From NCBI RefSeq assembly GCF_000526335.1, contig NZ_JAFW01000001.1:3658001-3722000 (forward strand): a DNA stretch of 64,000 nucleotides. Reading direction: 5' to 3'. The number at the start of each line of letters is the position of its first letter. Within the stretch, counting starts at the first letter, position 1. This stretch comes from Arthrobacter sp. 31Y. GTDB lineage: Bacteria; Actinomycetota; Actinomycetes; Actinomycetales; Micrococcaceae. The notes beneath the pieces were generated by a model. The model had not been told where the DNA came from. It did not search any database and worked only from the letters and a program-made list of their open reading frames with translations. The position numbers were made by a program, and so were the translations under genes. Below are positions 1 through 8,726 of the stretch, piece by piece.

Positions 1-689
1 CTGCCCTCGGCCTGCTGGCTGGCAGCATTGCATCCTTCACAGCCTTCTGGCTCATCGAGAAGAAGCGTTCAACCCCGCTGGTAGCAGTTCACCACCTCCG
101 TTCACGCCAGGTGTGGCCCGTCATCGCCACCACTGTGCTGACGCTCGCGGGCATCTTCGCCATCATCAACTTCACCGTGGTGCTGCTGAGCCAGGACAAG
201 GAAAACGGCTTCGGCTTGACCGCGTCCGTTGCTGCCCTGCTCTTCCTCACCCCGGCAGCACTCATCGGTGTCTTTGCGGCACCCTTGGCTGGCTGGATCG
301 CCGATCGCCGCGGCTGGATCAAAACCGTCCGCGTGGGCACCGCCACCAGCCTGGCCTGCGCAATCGTCGCGGCCCTTTTCGCCCACAACCAGATCGCGGT
401 TCTCATCGCCATCGCCGCTTTGGGCATCTTCTACAACGGCTTCTTCCTCACGGCCATCAACGGACTGTCCGTGCTGCTCTCGCCCAAGGAAGCACCGGCC
501 GCGCTGCCCGGTATCAACGGTGCGTCCTTCGGCATCGGGGCAAGCCTCGGCGTCGTGATTGTTGCGCCTTTCGCAGGCCAGGGCACCGCGGCAGGATACT
601 CTGCAGCCCTGTGGATTTCGGTGTCCATCACCGCACTGGCGTTCATCGTCAGCCTCTTCATCGCCGCCCCCAAGGGCGAAAAGATCTAA
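1..689 (+). CDS. MFS transporter, C-terminal part (5' truncated by window edge)
   Basis: Open reading frame enters from the left edge (first complete codon at base 3) and ends with TAA at 687-689. The visible ~228 residues hold about six hydrophobic segments typical of the second half of a major facilitator superfamily drug/metabolite exporter. They include a short cytoplasmic loop with the motif GWIADRRGW, the conserved MFS loop motif G-x-x-x-D-R-x-G. The tail ends in a charged stretch (APKGEKI). Inner-membrane proton-driven transporter by family; the substrate cannot be told. It is followed after about 100 bp by the nucleoside hydrolase on the same strand, so it could carry a nucleoside or base, but that is inference from neighbourhood only. 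Confidence 0.85.
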   Translation, partial: ALGLLAGSIASFTAFWLIEKKRSTPLVAVHHLRSRQVWPVIATTVLTLAGIFAIINFTVVLLSQDKENGFGLTASVAALLFLTPAALIGVFAAPLAGWIADRRGWIKTVRVGTATSLACAIVAALFAHNQIAVLIAIAALGIFYNGFFLTAINGLSVLLSPKEAPAALPGINGASFGIGASLGVVIVAPFAGQGTAAGYSAALWISVSITALAFIVSLFIAAPKGEKI

Positions 690-792
690 CGCACGACGCC
701 GGAACCCGGCTTCGCGTGCACCTCACCATTGTTACACCCCGGATTTCACCCCGCCCGGCCCTGAACCCGCTACACCTGAAACGAGAGACATC

Positions 793-1785
793 ATGACCCA
801 GCCCGCACCCTTCTTCCTCGACTGCGACACCGGGATCGACGACGCCCTCGCCTTGGCCTACCTTTTGGCTTCCCCGCGGGCGGACCTCGTTGGCATCGGC
901 ACTGTGAGCGGCAACGTCAGTGCGGCCGGCGGCGCCCGGAACACGCTGGACCTGCTGAACTTGGCCGGCCACCCGGATATCCCCGTGGCTGTGGGTGCGC
1001 ACGATCCCCAGGTTGGCACCTTCCATGGCGGCGCACCGCACGTTCACGGCGACAACGGCATCGGCGGGGTGGACCTGGTCCAGTCCGACCGCGAGCCCGT
1101 CAAGGCTACAGCGGCCGAGCTGTTGGTCCAGCTTGCCCACCAGCATGCGGGGGAGTTGCGCCTGGTAGCCATCGGTCCACTGACCAACATCGCCGAGGCC
1201 CTGCGCCTGGAACCAAAACTTCCTGAGCTCATCGCCGAAGTCACCATCATGGGCGGCGCGGCCTTGGCTCCGGGAAACATCTCTCCTGTGGCCGAAGCCA
1301 ACATTGCCAACGATCCCGAGGCTGCCGCCGAGGTTCTGGCCGCCAGCTGGAACGTGACGCTGGTGCCATTGGATGTGACCATGACCAACGTCCTGGAGGA
1401 AAACCACCGCCAGGAACTGCTGGCCACCGAGCACCCGGTCTCGCAAGCGCTGGGCGAAATGCTGGGCTACTACTTCGGCTTCTACGTCGATATCTTCGGG
1501 CGGGCATGCTCGGCCATGCACGACCCCCTCGCGGCGGCAATTGCTGTCAGGGGAGTGGAGCTCACCCTCGCTCCCACCGTCCGCGTGCAGGTGGACACCA
1601 CCGACGGCCCCGGCCGCGGCCAGACCGTGTGCGACCTCCGGGGCCAATACGCCGGATTCCCGGAACAGCGCGGTGCCCGTTGCCGTGTGGTGCTGGAAAT
1701 CGGCGAAGACTTCGCGCCACACCTGCTCGGAACCATGCGGGCGGCCTGGCTGACTGAAGCTCAGGCCGCGGCACCCGTCGCCTGA
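793..1785 (+). CDS. Inosine-uridine preferring nucleoside hydrolase
   Basis: 330-aa protein of the IunH/RihA family, which cleaves the N-glycosidic bond of ribonucleosides to base plus ribose for salvage in the cytoplasm. The signature DxDxxxDD calcium-binding motif is at residues 10-17 (DCDTGIDD). The conserved internal segment IGPLTNIAEAL and the C-terminal MHDPLAAA motif (second Asp ligand) are also present. Length matches the family (310-330 aa). The ATG at 793 is chosen because it directly precedes the N-terminal beta strand carrying the metal motif and has GAGAG upstream; the frame is open further upstream but that part overlaps the MFS gene in another frame. Likely co-transcribed with the preceding transporter. 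Confidence 0.93.
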   Translation: MTQPAPFFLDCDTGIDDALALAYLLASPRADLVGIGTVSGNVSAAGGARNTLDLLNLAGHPDIPVAVGAHDPQVGTFHGGAPHVHGDNGIGGVDLVQSDREPVKATAAELLVQLAHQHAGELRLVAIGPLTNIAEALRLEPKLPELIAEVTIMGGAALAPGNISPVAEANIANDPEAAAEVLAASWNVTLVPLDVTMTNVLEENHRQELLATEHPVSQALGEMLGYYFGFYVDIFGRACSAMHDPLAAAIAVRGVELTLAPTVRVQVDTTDGPGRGQTVCDLRGQYAGFPEQRGARCRVVLEIGEDFAPHLLGTMRAAWLTEAQAAAPVA

Positions 1786-1855
1786 CTCGCGGCAGACTGA
1801 GGATCGACGACGACGGCGGCCAGCGGCCCGTCGTCGTCGTCCTTCTTTAATGTGT

Positions 1856-2608
1856 TCACGTGTACATGAGTGAGCCGGGCGTGGTCAGTTTCTCCCCGGT
1901 TTCGAGCCAGGTCTTGAGGCCCGATAGGATCATGGGCCAGCCGCCGTAGAGCTGATCGTTGGCGCCTTCGCGGAGTTGATCGTGCGTGACGGTGAGGTGG
2001 CATGAGTCGCCGACGGGTTCGATGTCCCAGGTGATCCGCGACGTCCCCTCGGCCTTCACATCCTCGCCCCAGAGCGCCCGCATGGTTTGGACGAGCCTGC
2101 GTGGGGGATCCACCTCGATGTTCTCGCCCTCGCCCAATGGAGCTCCGGCTTTGTCGTTGTGCATTTCGAAGCTGCTGCCCGGAGTCCAGTCCGAGGTGAA
2201 GGTGTTTCCGAACTGGTATTTGCTGCGGATCTCGCTGTCCGTGATGGCTTCCCAGAGCCGTTCCGGAGTGGTTTTGATGTAAATCTCGAAGATCTTTTCC
2301 ATGGGACTTTCCAATCTGGATTTGAGGTCGCTGAGGGCAGCGGCCCATGGTTCTGCGTATTTACTCACCCAACGATCATGGATGAGACGGATGGGCACCG
2401 GGTTCAGGAAGTGCAGCTTTTCACGCCCCCGACGCCGGGTGACCACCAAACCTGCATCTTCCAGGAGCTTGAGGTGCTTGGCGATGCCGAAACGGGTCAT
2501 CTCGAACCGGGCTCCCAAGGCCGAAGCAGACTGACCGTCCTCGCGGAACAATTCATCCAGCAGTTCCCTGCGGGTTGGATCTGCCAAGGCCTTGAACACT
2601 ACGTCCAT
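1856..2608 (-). CDS. ArsR-type HTH regulator fused to SRPBCC/AHSA1 domain
   Basis: 250-aa two-domain protein. Residues 1-85 form an ArsR-like winged helix (start FKALADPTRRELLDEL, recognition helix around TRFGIAKHLKLLEDAG). Residues ~100-245 form an AHSA1/START-like SRPBCC fold (start EKIFEIYIKTTPERLWEAI). In this architecture the START-like cavity probably binds a hydrophobic ligand that modulates DNA binding; ligand unknown. The frame is open to a TTG at 2644, but that TTG is the first base of a good -35 box (TTGACA). The ATG at 2608 coincides with the predicted transcription start and begins the standard ArsR N-terminus, so I choose it. It is convergent with the nucleoside hydrolase. Confidence 0.85.
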   Translation of the reverse strand: MDVVFKALADPTRRELLDELFREDGQSASALGARFEMTRFGIAKHLKLLEDAGLVVTRRRGREKLHFLNPVPIRLIHDRWVSKYAEPWAAALSDLKSRLESPMEKIFEIYIKTTPERLWEAITDSEIRSKYQFGNTFTSDWTPGSSFEMHNDKAGAPLGEGENIEVDPPRRLVQTMRALWGEDVKAEGTSRITWDIEPVGDSCHLTVTHDQLREGANDQLYGGWPMILSGLKTWLETGEKLTTPGSLMYT

Positions 2609-2644
2609 GGATTCAGAATAGGTGACCATTTTGTCACGTGTCAA
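2606..2644 (-). promoter_or_regulatory. Promoter with internal operator, probably leaderless, for the ArsR-SRPBCC gene
   Basis: On the minus strand: -35 TTGACA (2644-2639), 18-bp spacer, -10 TATTCT (2620-2615), then the ATG at 2608 about seven bases downstream, where transcription would start. The spacer holds a perfect inverted repeat, GTGAC-N6-GTCAC (2622-2637), placed where a bound dimer would block RNA polymerase. This suggests autorepression and a leaderless mRNA. Confidence 0.6.
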
Positions 2645-2726
2645 CGGTTTTTGGGACTATCCCGGCGGCTGCGGCGGGCGCGGCGGGTGCGGCGAAGTCG
2701 CGGGAATGCTGCGAGTTCGCTGGTCC

Positions 2727-2804
2727 TCTCCGGCGATCTCGCACGGTTCCCGCGACCTCGGCATGTCTCCGGCGACCTCGCCGAAGCCGGAAACCTCGAG
2801 GATG
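2727..2804. repeat. Two 39-bp degenerate tandem repeats in the intergenic region
   Basis: The block TCTCCGGCGAYCTCGC begins at 2727 and again at 2766, exactly 39 bp apart. The remainder of each unit is also related (both end CTCGRSRATG). A weaker third copy may precede them (2688-2726). The surrounding 2645-2816 is very G+C-rich and shows no convincing gene. Function unknown. Confidence 0.55.
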
Positions 2805-2816
2805 CCCAAGAAAGAG

Positions 2817-2850
2817 TTCCGATAGTTTCCATAAATGGCCGGAAACTTAT
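2817..2850 (+). promoter_or_regulatory. Candidate LacI-family operator (distal site of beta-galactosidase operon)
   Basis: TTCCGATAGTTTCCATA at 2817-2833 matches the shared motif. The inverted half-site GGAAACT follows at 2841-2847, giving AGTTTCC-N10-GGAAACT. Related sites recur at 2956-2968, 2992-3008, 17322-17338, 17455-17471, 20254-20270 and 20343-20359. Confidence 0.5.
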
Positions 2851-2955
2851 GCGATCAAATACTCATCTGCGCCTGCTAACACTGCGATCCGCGACTCCGA
2901 AACACCCCCAATTCAGCCATGATTCCCTTATTCGGGCGCCCTAAGGTTACTCGTG

Positions 2956-2968
2956 AGTTTCGGATAGT
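2956..2968 (+). promoter_or_regulatory. Candidate LacI-family operator (middle site)
   Basis: AGTTTCGGATAGT, close to the site AGTTTCGGAAAGT (reverse complement) just upstream of the LacI gene. It lies about 100 bp before the beta-galactosidase start, where a repressor site would be expected. Confidence 0.45.
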
Positions 2969-2991
2969 CACCTGTTGTTATTGCGTAAACT

Positions 2992-3008
2992 TTACGATAG
3001 TTTCTCAC
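2992..3008 (+). promoter_or_regulatory. Candidate LacI-family operator (proximal site)
   Basis: TTACGATAGTTTCTCAC. Together with the preceding bases it forms the pseudo-palindrome AAACT-N7-AGTTT (2987-3003). It lies about 55 bp upstream of the beta-galactosidase start, a position that would overlap the promoter or transcription start. Confidence 0.55.
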
Positions 3009-3060
3009 TGTGATGTGCGTCGCACTGTGGTTCAGGGCGACGAAGGCCGAGTGAAGGACA

Positions 3061-5133
3061 ATGATGACCATCCACCCTGAGGACGCGCGGATTTCCGAGG
3101 CGCGGCTGCAGCAACTGCATCGACGAATAGGCGGCATTGCCTACGGCGGAGATTACAACCCCGAGCAATGGCCGCGCGAAGTATGGCTCGAAGACGCCAA
3201 ACTCATGCAGCAAGCAGGAGTGAACCTGGTGACTCTGGCGGTGTTCTCCTGGAGCCGGCTGGAAAGCAGTGATGGCGTCTTCGACTTCGGCTGGCTGGAC
3301 GACGTCATGGACCTGATGCATGAGCACGGCATCGGCGTGGACCTGGCTACACCGGACGCCGTCCCGCCGGCATGGTTGGTGGAGCAGCACCCGGACATGA
3401 TGCCGGAACGAGCCGATGGCAGCATCTTCGGTTTCGGATCCCGCCAACACTTCGACGTTTCCCACCCCGTGTACCGGGCCAAGTCATTGGCCCTTACGGA
3501 GAAGATGGGGGAGCGCTACGCCAATCATCCGGCCCTTCGCATGTGGCATGTCGGGAACGAATACGGTCCGGTATCCTACGGTCCGTGGGCAGAGAAAGCG
3601 TTCCGGGAATGGCTGCAGCGGAAATACTCTTCGCTCAGTGCACTGAACGAGGCCTGGAGCACCACTGTTTGGGGGCAGCTCTACTCGGACTGGAATCAGG
3701 TACGCGTTCCCGCGCAGCCCCGAACATGGTCCAACCCCTCGCGCCGCTTGGACTTCCACCGGTTCACCTCAGACAGCATGCTGGGGCACTTCACGGCAGA
3801 GCGGGACATCCTCCGGCGGCACAGCCCGGACCTGCCGATCGTCACCAACTTCATGCGCTTTTACAAGACCAACGATTACTGGGCCTGGGCAGCTGAAGAA
3901 GACGCTGCGGCCTTGGACATCTACCCGGACCCACGCGAAGACGATGCGCACATAGCCGCCGCCTTGAATTTTGACCTCATGCGCTCACTGCGAAACGGCC
4001 AGCCGTGGATGGTGATGGAGCAGGCCACCGGCGCGGTCAGCCAATGGTCCGTCAACGTCTCAAAGCTTCCGGGCAGGATGCGCCTGGGTTCATACCAGGC
4101 CATTGCCCAAGGAGCGGATTCCATCCTCTTCTTCCAATGGCGACAGGCCAAGGGCGGGACGGAGCGTTACCACTCGGCCATGGTGAACCATGCTGGCCCG
4201 AACACCCGGATTTTCCGGGAAGTGTGCGAGCTCGGCCAGGAGTTGAAGTCCCTTGGCGAGCTGACGGGCACGCGGTCCACGGCCAAGGTGGCCATCGTTT
4301 TTGACTGGGACTGCTGGTGGGCCTTGGAATTGGGCAACTCTCCGCGATCGGACCTGAACTACGCGCAGGAGGTGCTGCGTTTCTACCGCCCACTTTTCGA
4401 CGCCAACATCACGGTTGATTTCGTCAACGCCAACAGCGACCTTTCCGCGTACAGCCTGGTGATCATGCCGGCGTCGTACCTCCTCACGGACCACGCTGCC
4501 CGGCGGATCGAAAACTACGTCGCCGACGGCGGGCGGCTGGTGGTTTCCTACCTCTCAGGCATCGTGGATCAGAACAACACCATCCGGCTGGGCGGCTACC
4601 CGGGCGCCTTGCGGAACGTTTTGGGCGCGTGGAGCGAAGAGATGCATCCGCTCGCCGGAGAAGACGCGCAAGTAAAACTCGCAACGCCCGACGGCGGGAC
4701 CTCCTCTGCGAGCTACTGGACTGAGCACCTGCACGCCGAAACGGCTGAGATCCTGGCGAGCTACTCATCGGGCCGCTTGTCCGGATCGCCGGCAGTCACT
4801 CGTAATTCCTTCGGCTTGGGCACGGCCATGTACCTATCGGCACGCGTGGACGGCGGCTTGCTGAACCGGCTTCTCGACGACGAGCTCCTCGCTGCCGGTG
4901 TGGAACCGGAACTGAAGACGCCTGCGGGAGTCCAGGTCCGGCGTCGTACCCGGAGTACCGCCGCCGACGGCGCCGCGGTGGGGAGTTTTCTGATGGTGCT
5001 CAACCACAACGACGCACCGTCCAGCGTGGACGTGCTCGACGGCGGCATCGACCGCCTCAGCGGACGCTCGGTCAAGGGTTTGGTTGAGGTCCCTGCCAAC
5101 GGCGTCCTGATTCTCGACGAAACAGCAGGGTAG
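3061..5133 (+). CDS. Beta-galactosidase, glycoside hydrolase family 42
   Basis: 690-aa GH42 enzyme. Clan GH-A TIM barrel at residues ~25-390, beginning GGDYNPEQWP. The acid/base is E167 in MWHVGNEYG and the nucleophile E320 in MVMEQATG. A trimerisation domain follows at ~400-600 (start KVAIVFDWDCWWALE) and a small beta domain closes the C-terminus. No signal peptide, so it should hydrolyse imported beta-galactosides or arabinogalactan/galactan oligosaccharides in the cytoplasm. Two ATG codons are adjacent (3061, 3064); AAGGA at 3053-3057 suits the second slightly better. First gene of an operon with a CUT1 transporter only 10 bp downstream; three candidate LacI sites lie upstream. Confidence 0.95.
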   Translation: MMTIHPEDARISEARLQQLHRRIGGIAYGGDYNPEQWPREVWLEDAKLMQQAGVNLVTLAVFSWSRLESSDGVFDFGWLDDVMDLMHEHGIGVDLATPDAVPPAWLVEQHPDMMPERADGSIFGFGSRQHFDVSHPVYRAKSLALTEKMGERYANHPALRMWHVGNEYGPVSYGPWAEKAFREWLQRKYSSLSALNEAWSTTVWGQLYSDWNQVRVPAQPRTWSNPSRRLDFHRFTSDSMLGHFTAERDILRRHSPDLPIVTNFMRFYKTNDYWAWAAEEDAAALDIYPDPREDDAHIAAALNFDLMRSLRNGQPWMVMEQATGAVSQWSVNVSKLPGRMRLGSYQAIAQGADSILFFQWRQAKGGTERYHSAMVNHAGPNTRIFREVCELGQELKSLGELTGTRSTAKVAIVFDWDCWWALELGNSPRSDLNYAQEVLRFYRPLFDANITVDFVNANSDLSAYSLVIMPASYLLTDHAARRIENYVADGGRLVVSYLSGIVDQNNTIRLGGYPGALRNVLGAWSEEMHPLAGEDAQVKLATPDGGTSSASYWTEHLHAETAEILASYSSGRLSGSPAVTRNSFGLGTAMYLSARVDGGLLNRLLDDELLAAGVEPELKTPAGVQVRRRTRSTAADGAAVGSFLMVLNHNDAPSSVDVLDGGIDRLSGRSVKGLVEVPANGVLILDETAG

Positions 5134-5143
5134 GAGGCGAATC

Positions 5144-6124
5144 ATGGCACTACGACTGGATGTTCCACCCAAGGTGGTCCCGGGCGCTGAGCCTGGAAAG
5201 GCGAAGAAGCGGCGCGACAAGCCGGGCAGCTGGAAGCTGGCACTTAAACGCGACTGGCGTTTGTACACGTTGCTGGCCCTGCCGCTGCTGTACCTGCTGA
5301 TTTTCAGGTACCTGCCGATGGCCGGCAACGTGATCGCGTTCCGCCAATTCCAGCCCGGTGGAAGTATCTTCGGCGAGAAATGGGTGGGCTTCAAATACAT
5401 CACCCTGTTCATCAACGACCCCAGCTTCTGGCAGGCATTCCAGAACACCATCGTCCTGGGTGTCCTGACCTTGGTGTTCTGCTTCCCGATGCCCATCATC
5501 TTCGCGTTGATGCTGAACGAACTAAGGTCCCAAAAGTTCAAGAAGTTCGTACAGACCGTGGCCTACCTTCCGCACTTCATGTCCGTGGTGATCATCGCCG
5601 GCATGATCCTGCAGAACTTCTCCATGACGGGCACCGTGAACCAGATCGCGGAAACCTTGTTCGGAACCACGGTGAACTTCACCCAGGATCCGGGGTGGTT
5701 CCGGCCCATGTACATAAGCTCCGAGGTGTGGCAGACCATGGGGTGGGGCGCCATTCTCTACCTCGCCGCTCTGACCCGCGTAGATGAGTCCTTATACGAG
5801 GCGGCCAGGATCGATGGCGCCAACCGCTGGCAGCAGACCTGGCACGTGACCCTTCCTGCCATCAGGCCGACCATCATCACACTTCTGATCCTGAACATCG
5901 GCACGTTCATGGCGGTGGGGTTCGAGAAGATCCTCCTCATTTACAACCCGCTCAACTACGCAACCTCAGATGTCATCTCCACCTACCTGTACCGGGTGGG
6001 TTTGGAGTCCAGCAACTTCAGCTACGCGGCCGCAATCGGAATGTTCGAATCCGTCATTGGCCTCACGCTGATCCTCTCAGCGAACGCGATCTCCAAGCGC
6101 GTCGCAGGAACGAGCCTGTGGTGA
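5144..6124 (+). CDS. ABC sugar transporter permease, LplB/CUT1 type
   Basis: 326-aa inner-membrane permease with a charged N-terminal tail, six predicted membrane helices, and the EAA loop that docks the ATPase (EAARIDGANRWQQTWHVTLP, ~residues 222-241). The N-terminal RLYTLLALPLLYLLIFRYLP and the overall pattern are those of the LplB/YteP branch of carbohydrate permeases. The start ATG follows GGAGG overlapping the beta-galactosidase stop. It ends in GTGA, overlapping the start of the second permease, so translation is coupled. No ATPase gene is present in the operon; CUT1 systems of this kind commonly borrow a shared MsiK-type ATPase encoded elsewhere. Confidence 0.93.
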   Translation: MALRLDVPPKVVPGAEPGKAKKRRDKPGSWKLALKRDWRLYTLLALPLLYLLIFRYLPMAGNVIAFRQFQPGGSIFGEKWVGFKYITLFINDPSFWQAFQNTIVLGVLTLVFCFPMPIIFALMLNELRSQKFKKFVQTVAYLPHFMSVVIIAGMILQNFSMTGTVNQIAETLFGTTVNFTQDPGWFRPMYISSEVWQTMGWGAILYLAALTRVDESLYEAARIDGANRWQQTWHVTLPAIRPTIITLLILNIGTFMAVGFEKILLIYNPLNYATSDVISTYLYRVGLESSNFSYAAAIGMFESVIGLTLILSANAISKRVAGTSLW

Positions 6125-7050
6125 ACAAGACAGCGACTGCCCTCAAGGGTGCTCCAGCCCAAGGCGTCCTCTTGAAGGACATGAAAGTCTCCCGCGCCAT
6201 GCGGATCTTCCGGGCCTTCAACCTGGTGTTCCTGCTGCTGGTGGTGTTCCTGACGGTGTACCCGTTCCTGAACATCATTGCCCAATCGTTCTCCAGCGAA
6301 GGCTTCATCAACGCGGGACAGGTCAACCTGTTTCCGATGGGCTTCAATACCGAGACGTACAAGCTGATCCTGGCCGACTCCACGTTCTGGAACAACTACG
6401 GAAACACGGTCCTCTACACGGTGGTGGCAACCGCCATTTCCATGGTGCTGACAACGTCCTTCGCTTACGCAATCGCCAAGAAGGAACTCAAAGGCCGAAG
6501 CATCTTCATAGGGCTCGCAGTATTCACCATGTTCTTCAATGGCGGGCTCATTCCCAACTACGTCCTCATCAGTTCGCTTGGCATGCGGGACACCATCTGG
6601 GCCGTGGTGCTGCCCAACGCCATCAGCGTCTTCAACCTGCTCATCATGAAGTCGTTCTTCGAGAACATGCCCCGTGAGCTCGAGGAAGCGGCATCCATTG
6701 ACGGGCTCACCCAGTACGGGGTCCTGTTCCGGGTTGTGCTGCCGCTGAGCAAGGCAATTGTGGCCACCATGGTGCTGTTTTACGCGGTGGCCAACTGGAA
6801 CTCCTGGTTCCAGGCCTTCCTCTACCTCGACAACCCGGATCTCTTCCCAGTCACCATCTATTTGCGCAACATGATCGCCGGAGTCACCACAGCGGGCTCA
6901 GCCGGCGGCACAGCGGAGAACGTCGGCCAGATCGCCGCGAACATCCAGTCGGTCACCATCGTCCTGACCGTCATTCCCATCCTTTGTATCTACCCGTTTG
7001 TCCAGAAGTACTTCTTCTCGGGCGTGATGCTCGGGTCCGTCAAGGAATAA
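6121..7050 (+). CDS. ABC sugar transporter permease, YtcP/LplC type
   Basis: 309-aa second permease of the CUT1 importer, partner of the upstream LplB-like protein. Six hydrophobic segments and the EAA motif EEAASIDGLTQYGVLFRVVLP are present. Characteristic YtcP/LplC family words include FFNGGLIPNYVLISSLGMRDTIW (shared in part) and a short terminal SVKE. The GTG at 6121 overlaps the upstream TGA by four bases; an alternative GTG is at 6118. Its substrate should be an oligosaccharide delivered by the downstream lipoprotein and attacked by the GH42 enzyme. Confidence 0.93.
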   Translation: MNKTATALKGAPAQGVLLKDMKVSRAMRIFRAFNLVFLLLVVFLTVYPFLNIIAQSFSSEGFINAGQVNLFPMGFNTETYKLILADSTFWNNYGNTVLYTVVATAISMVLTTSFAYAIAKKELKGRSIFIGLAVFTMFFNGGLIPNYVLISSLGMRDTIWAVVLPNAISVFNLLIMKSFFENMPRELEEAASIDGLTQYGVLFRVVLPLSKAIVATMVLFYAVANWNSWFQAFLYLDNPDLFPVTIYLRNMIAGVTTAGSAGGTAENVGQIAANIQSVTIVLTVIPILCIYPFVQKYFFSGVMLGSVKE

Positions 7051-7070
7051 CACTTATGAAAGGTCACCCC

Positions 7071-8720
7071 ATGATCCGCAAACCTGAGCTCCGCAAACCT
7101 GAGTTCCGTAGGCGCGACTTCCTAGGACTCGCATCCGTAGTCACCATCGGTTTGATGCTGACAAGTTGCGACTCCGAGACCGCCGAGAAGGTAGACACCA
7201 CCAAGTCCCGCAACGGTGCCATGGACAGCTTCAACGTAGGTGACACGTTCAAGGCGACGACGCCGTTGACCTTCACCTTCCTCTTCTCTGACCAGCCGAC
7301 CTACCCCTATAAGAAGGACTGGCTGCTCTTCACCAAAATGGCCAGCGACAATAATGTCACGCTGGAGCCCACCATTGTTCCCAACAGTGACTACGAACAG
7401 AAGCGCAGCTTGCTCATCAGCTCTGGCAGCGCCCCTGAGATCATCGCGAAAACTTATCCGGGCCAGGAAGCTGCGTTCGTTTCTGCGGGCGCCGTTCTGC
7501 CTGTCAGCGACTACGTAGACCTGATGCCGCACTTCCAGGAAAAGGTGAAGAAGTGGAAGCTCGAGCCCGAGATTGAGGCGCTCACTCAGGAAGACGGCAA
7601 GTACTACGTCCTTCCCGGTCTGCATGAGGAACTGTGGCCGGATTACTCGCTCTGCTTCCGCAAGGACATCCTGAAGAAGGAAGGGCTGACCGAGCCCAAA
7701 ACCTGGGACGAATTCCGCGAAGTGCTGCGATCGCTCAAGAAGTCTTATCCCGACGTCGTGCCCTTCTCCGATCGGTTCAAAGGCGATTCCGTCCTCAACG
7801 TTGCCGCGCCCTCTTTCGGGACTGTAGCTGGGTGGGGTCTGGTGGATGGCCTGCAATTCGATGAAGACAAGAAGGAATTCGGCTTCGCAGCCGGCTCCGG
7901 CCAGTTCAAGGACGTGGTGACGTTCTTCAACTCGTTGGTTTCCGAAGGACTCATGGACCCCGAGAGCTTCACCCAGACCGACGACGCTGCCATTCAAAAG
8001 TTCGTCTCCGGCAAGTCCTTTGTGATCAGTGCCAACTCCCAGAACGTCATTACGTACCGTACCTCCATGGAGCAGACACTGGGCAAGGGGAGCTTCGAGA
8101 TCGGCAAGATCACTGTTCCCGGCGGGCCGGCGGGCGACATCATCGGCGGGACCCGGCTGGAGAACGGCATCATGTTGAACTCATCCGTGAAGGACAAGGA
8201 CAGCTTCGTAGCTCTCATCCAATACATCGACTGGTTGTTCTACAGCGACGCCGGTCAGGAATTCAGCAAGTGGGGCGTCGAAGGAACCACGTTCACCAAG
8301 TCCGGCGGAAAACGTAAACTAGCTGCCGACATCAACTTCCAGGGACTCAACCCCGCCGGCACCAAGGACTTGCGCGTGGACTACGGCTTCTCCGGTGGCA
8401 ACTTCGCCTACGGTGGCGCTACCGAGCTGCTGCAATCCACGTTCAACGATGAAGAGCTCGCGTTCCAGAAAGCCATGAAGTCCAAGAAGCCGCGCCCCGT
8501 TGCACCGCCCGTGCCGTTTAGCGACGTCGACCGCGAACAGGCAACGTTGGCCCTCACCCCTCTGAAGGACCACGTCAAGCAAAACACTCTCAAGTTCATC
8601 ACAGGGCAGCGAAGCCTCAACGAGTTCGACGCCTACGTGAAGGAACTCGATAGCAAGGGGCAGACCAAGTACGTGGATCTGGCGAACAAGGCGTACAAGG
8701 CGTACGCGGACAAAAAGTAG
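7071..8720 (+). CDS. Extracellular solute-binding lipoprotein (Tat-type signal), CUT1 system
   Basis: 549-aa substrate receptor of the ABC importer, similar in size and layout to LipO/YtcQ proteins. The N-terminus has a twin-arginine motif (RRRDFLG, residues 13-19), a hydrophobic stretch and a lipobox LTSC with Cys33. It is therefore probably exported folded by Tat and lipid-anchored outside the membrane. The body is a two-lobed periplasmic-binding fold (e.g. LPGLHEELWPDYSLCFRKDIL). An in-frame ATG exists at 7056, but AAAGG at 7059-7063 is correctly spaced only for the ATG at 7071. Fourth gene of the beta-galactosidase operon, 20 bp after the permease. Confidence 0.93.
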   Translation: MIRKPELRKPEFRRRDFLGLASVVTIGLMLTSCDSETAEKVDTTKSRNGAMDSFNVGDTFKATTPLTFTFLFSDQPTYPYKKDWLLFTKMASDNNVTLEPTIVPNSDYEQKRSLLISSGSAPEIIAKTYPGQEAAFVSAGAVLPVSDYVDLMPHFQEKVKKWKLEPEIEALTQEDGKYYVLPGLHEELWPDYSLCFRKDILKKEGLTEPKTWDEFREVLRSLKKSYPDVVPFSDRFKGDSVLNVAAPSFGTVAGWGLVDGLQFDEDKKEFGFAAGSGQFKDVVTFFNSLVSEGLMDPESFTQTDDAAIQKFVSGKSFVISANSQNVITYRTSMEQTLGKGSFEIGKITVPGGPAGDIIGGTRLENGIMLNSSVKDKDSFVALIQYIDWLFYSDAGQEFSKWGVEGTTFTKSGGKRKLAADINFQGLNPAGTKDLRVDYGFSGGNFAYGGATELLQSTFNDEELAFQKAMKSKKPRPVAPPVPFSDVDREQATLALTPLKDHVKQNTLKFITGQRSLNEFDAYVKELDSKGQTKYVDLANKAYKAYADKK

Positions 8721-8726
8721 CCTCAG

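Noticed and set aside
658..1722. Long antisense ORF over the nucleoside hydrolase
   Set aside because: Typical shadow frame in high-G+C DNA; His/Gly/Val-rich composition mirrors codon bias of the real gene.
2645..2832. Small Arg-rich ORFs on either strand of the GC-rich repeat region
   Set aside because: They follow the 39-bp repeats and high G+C only; no start signals or protein-like features.
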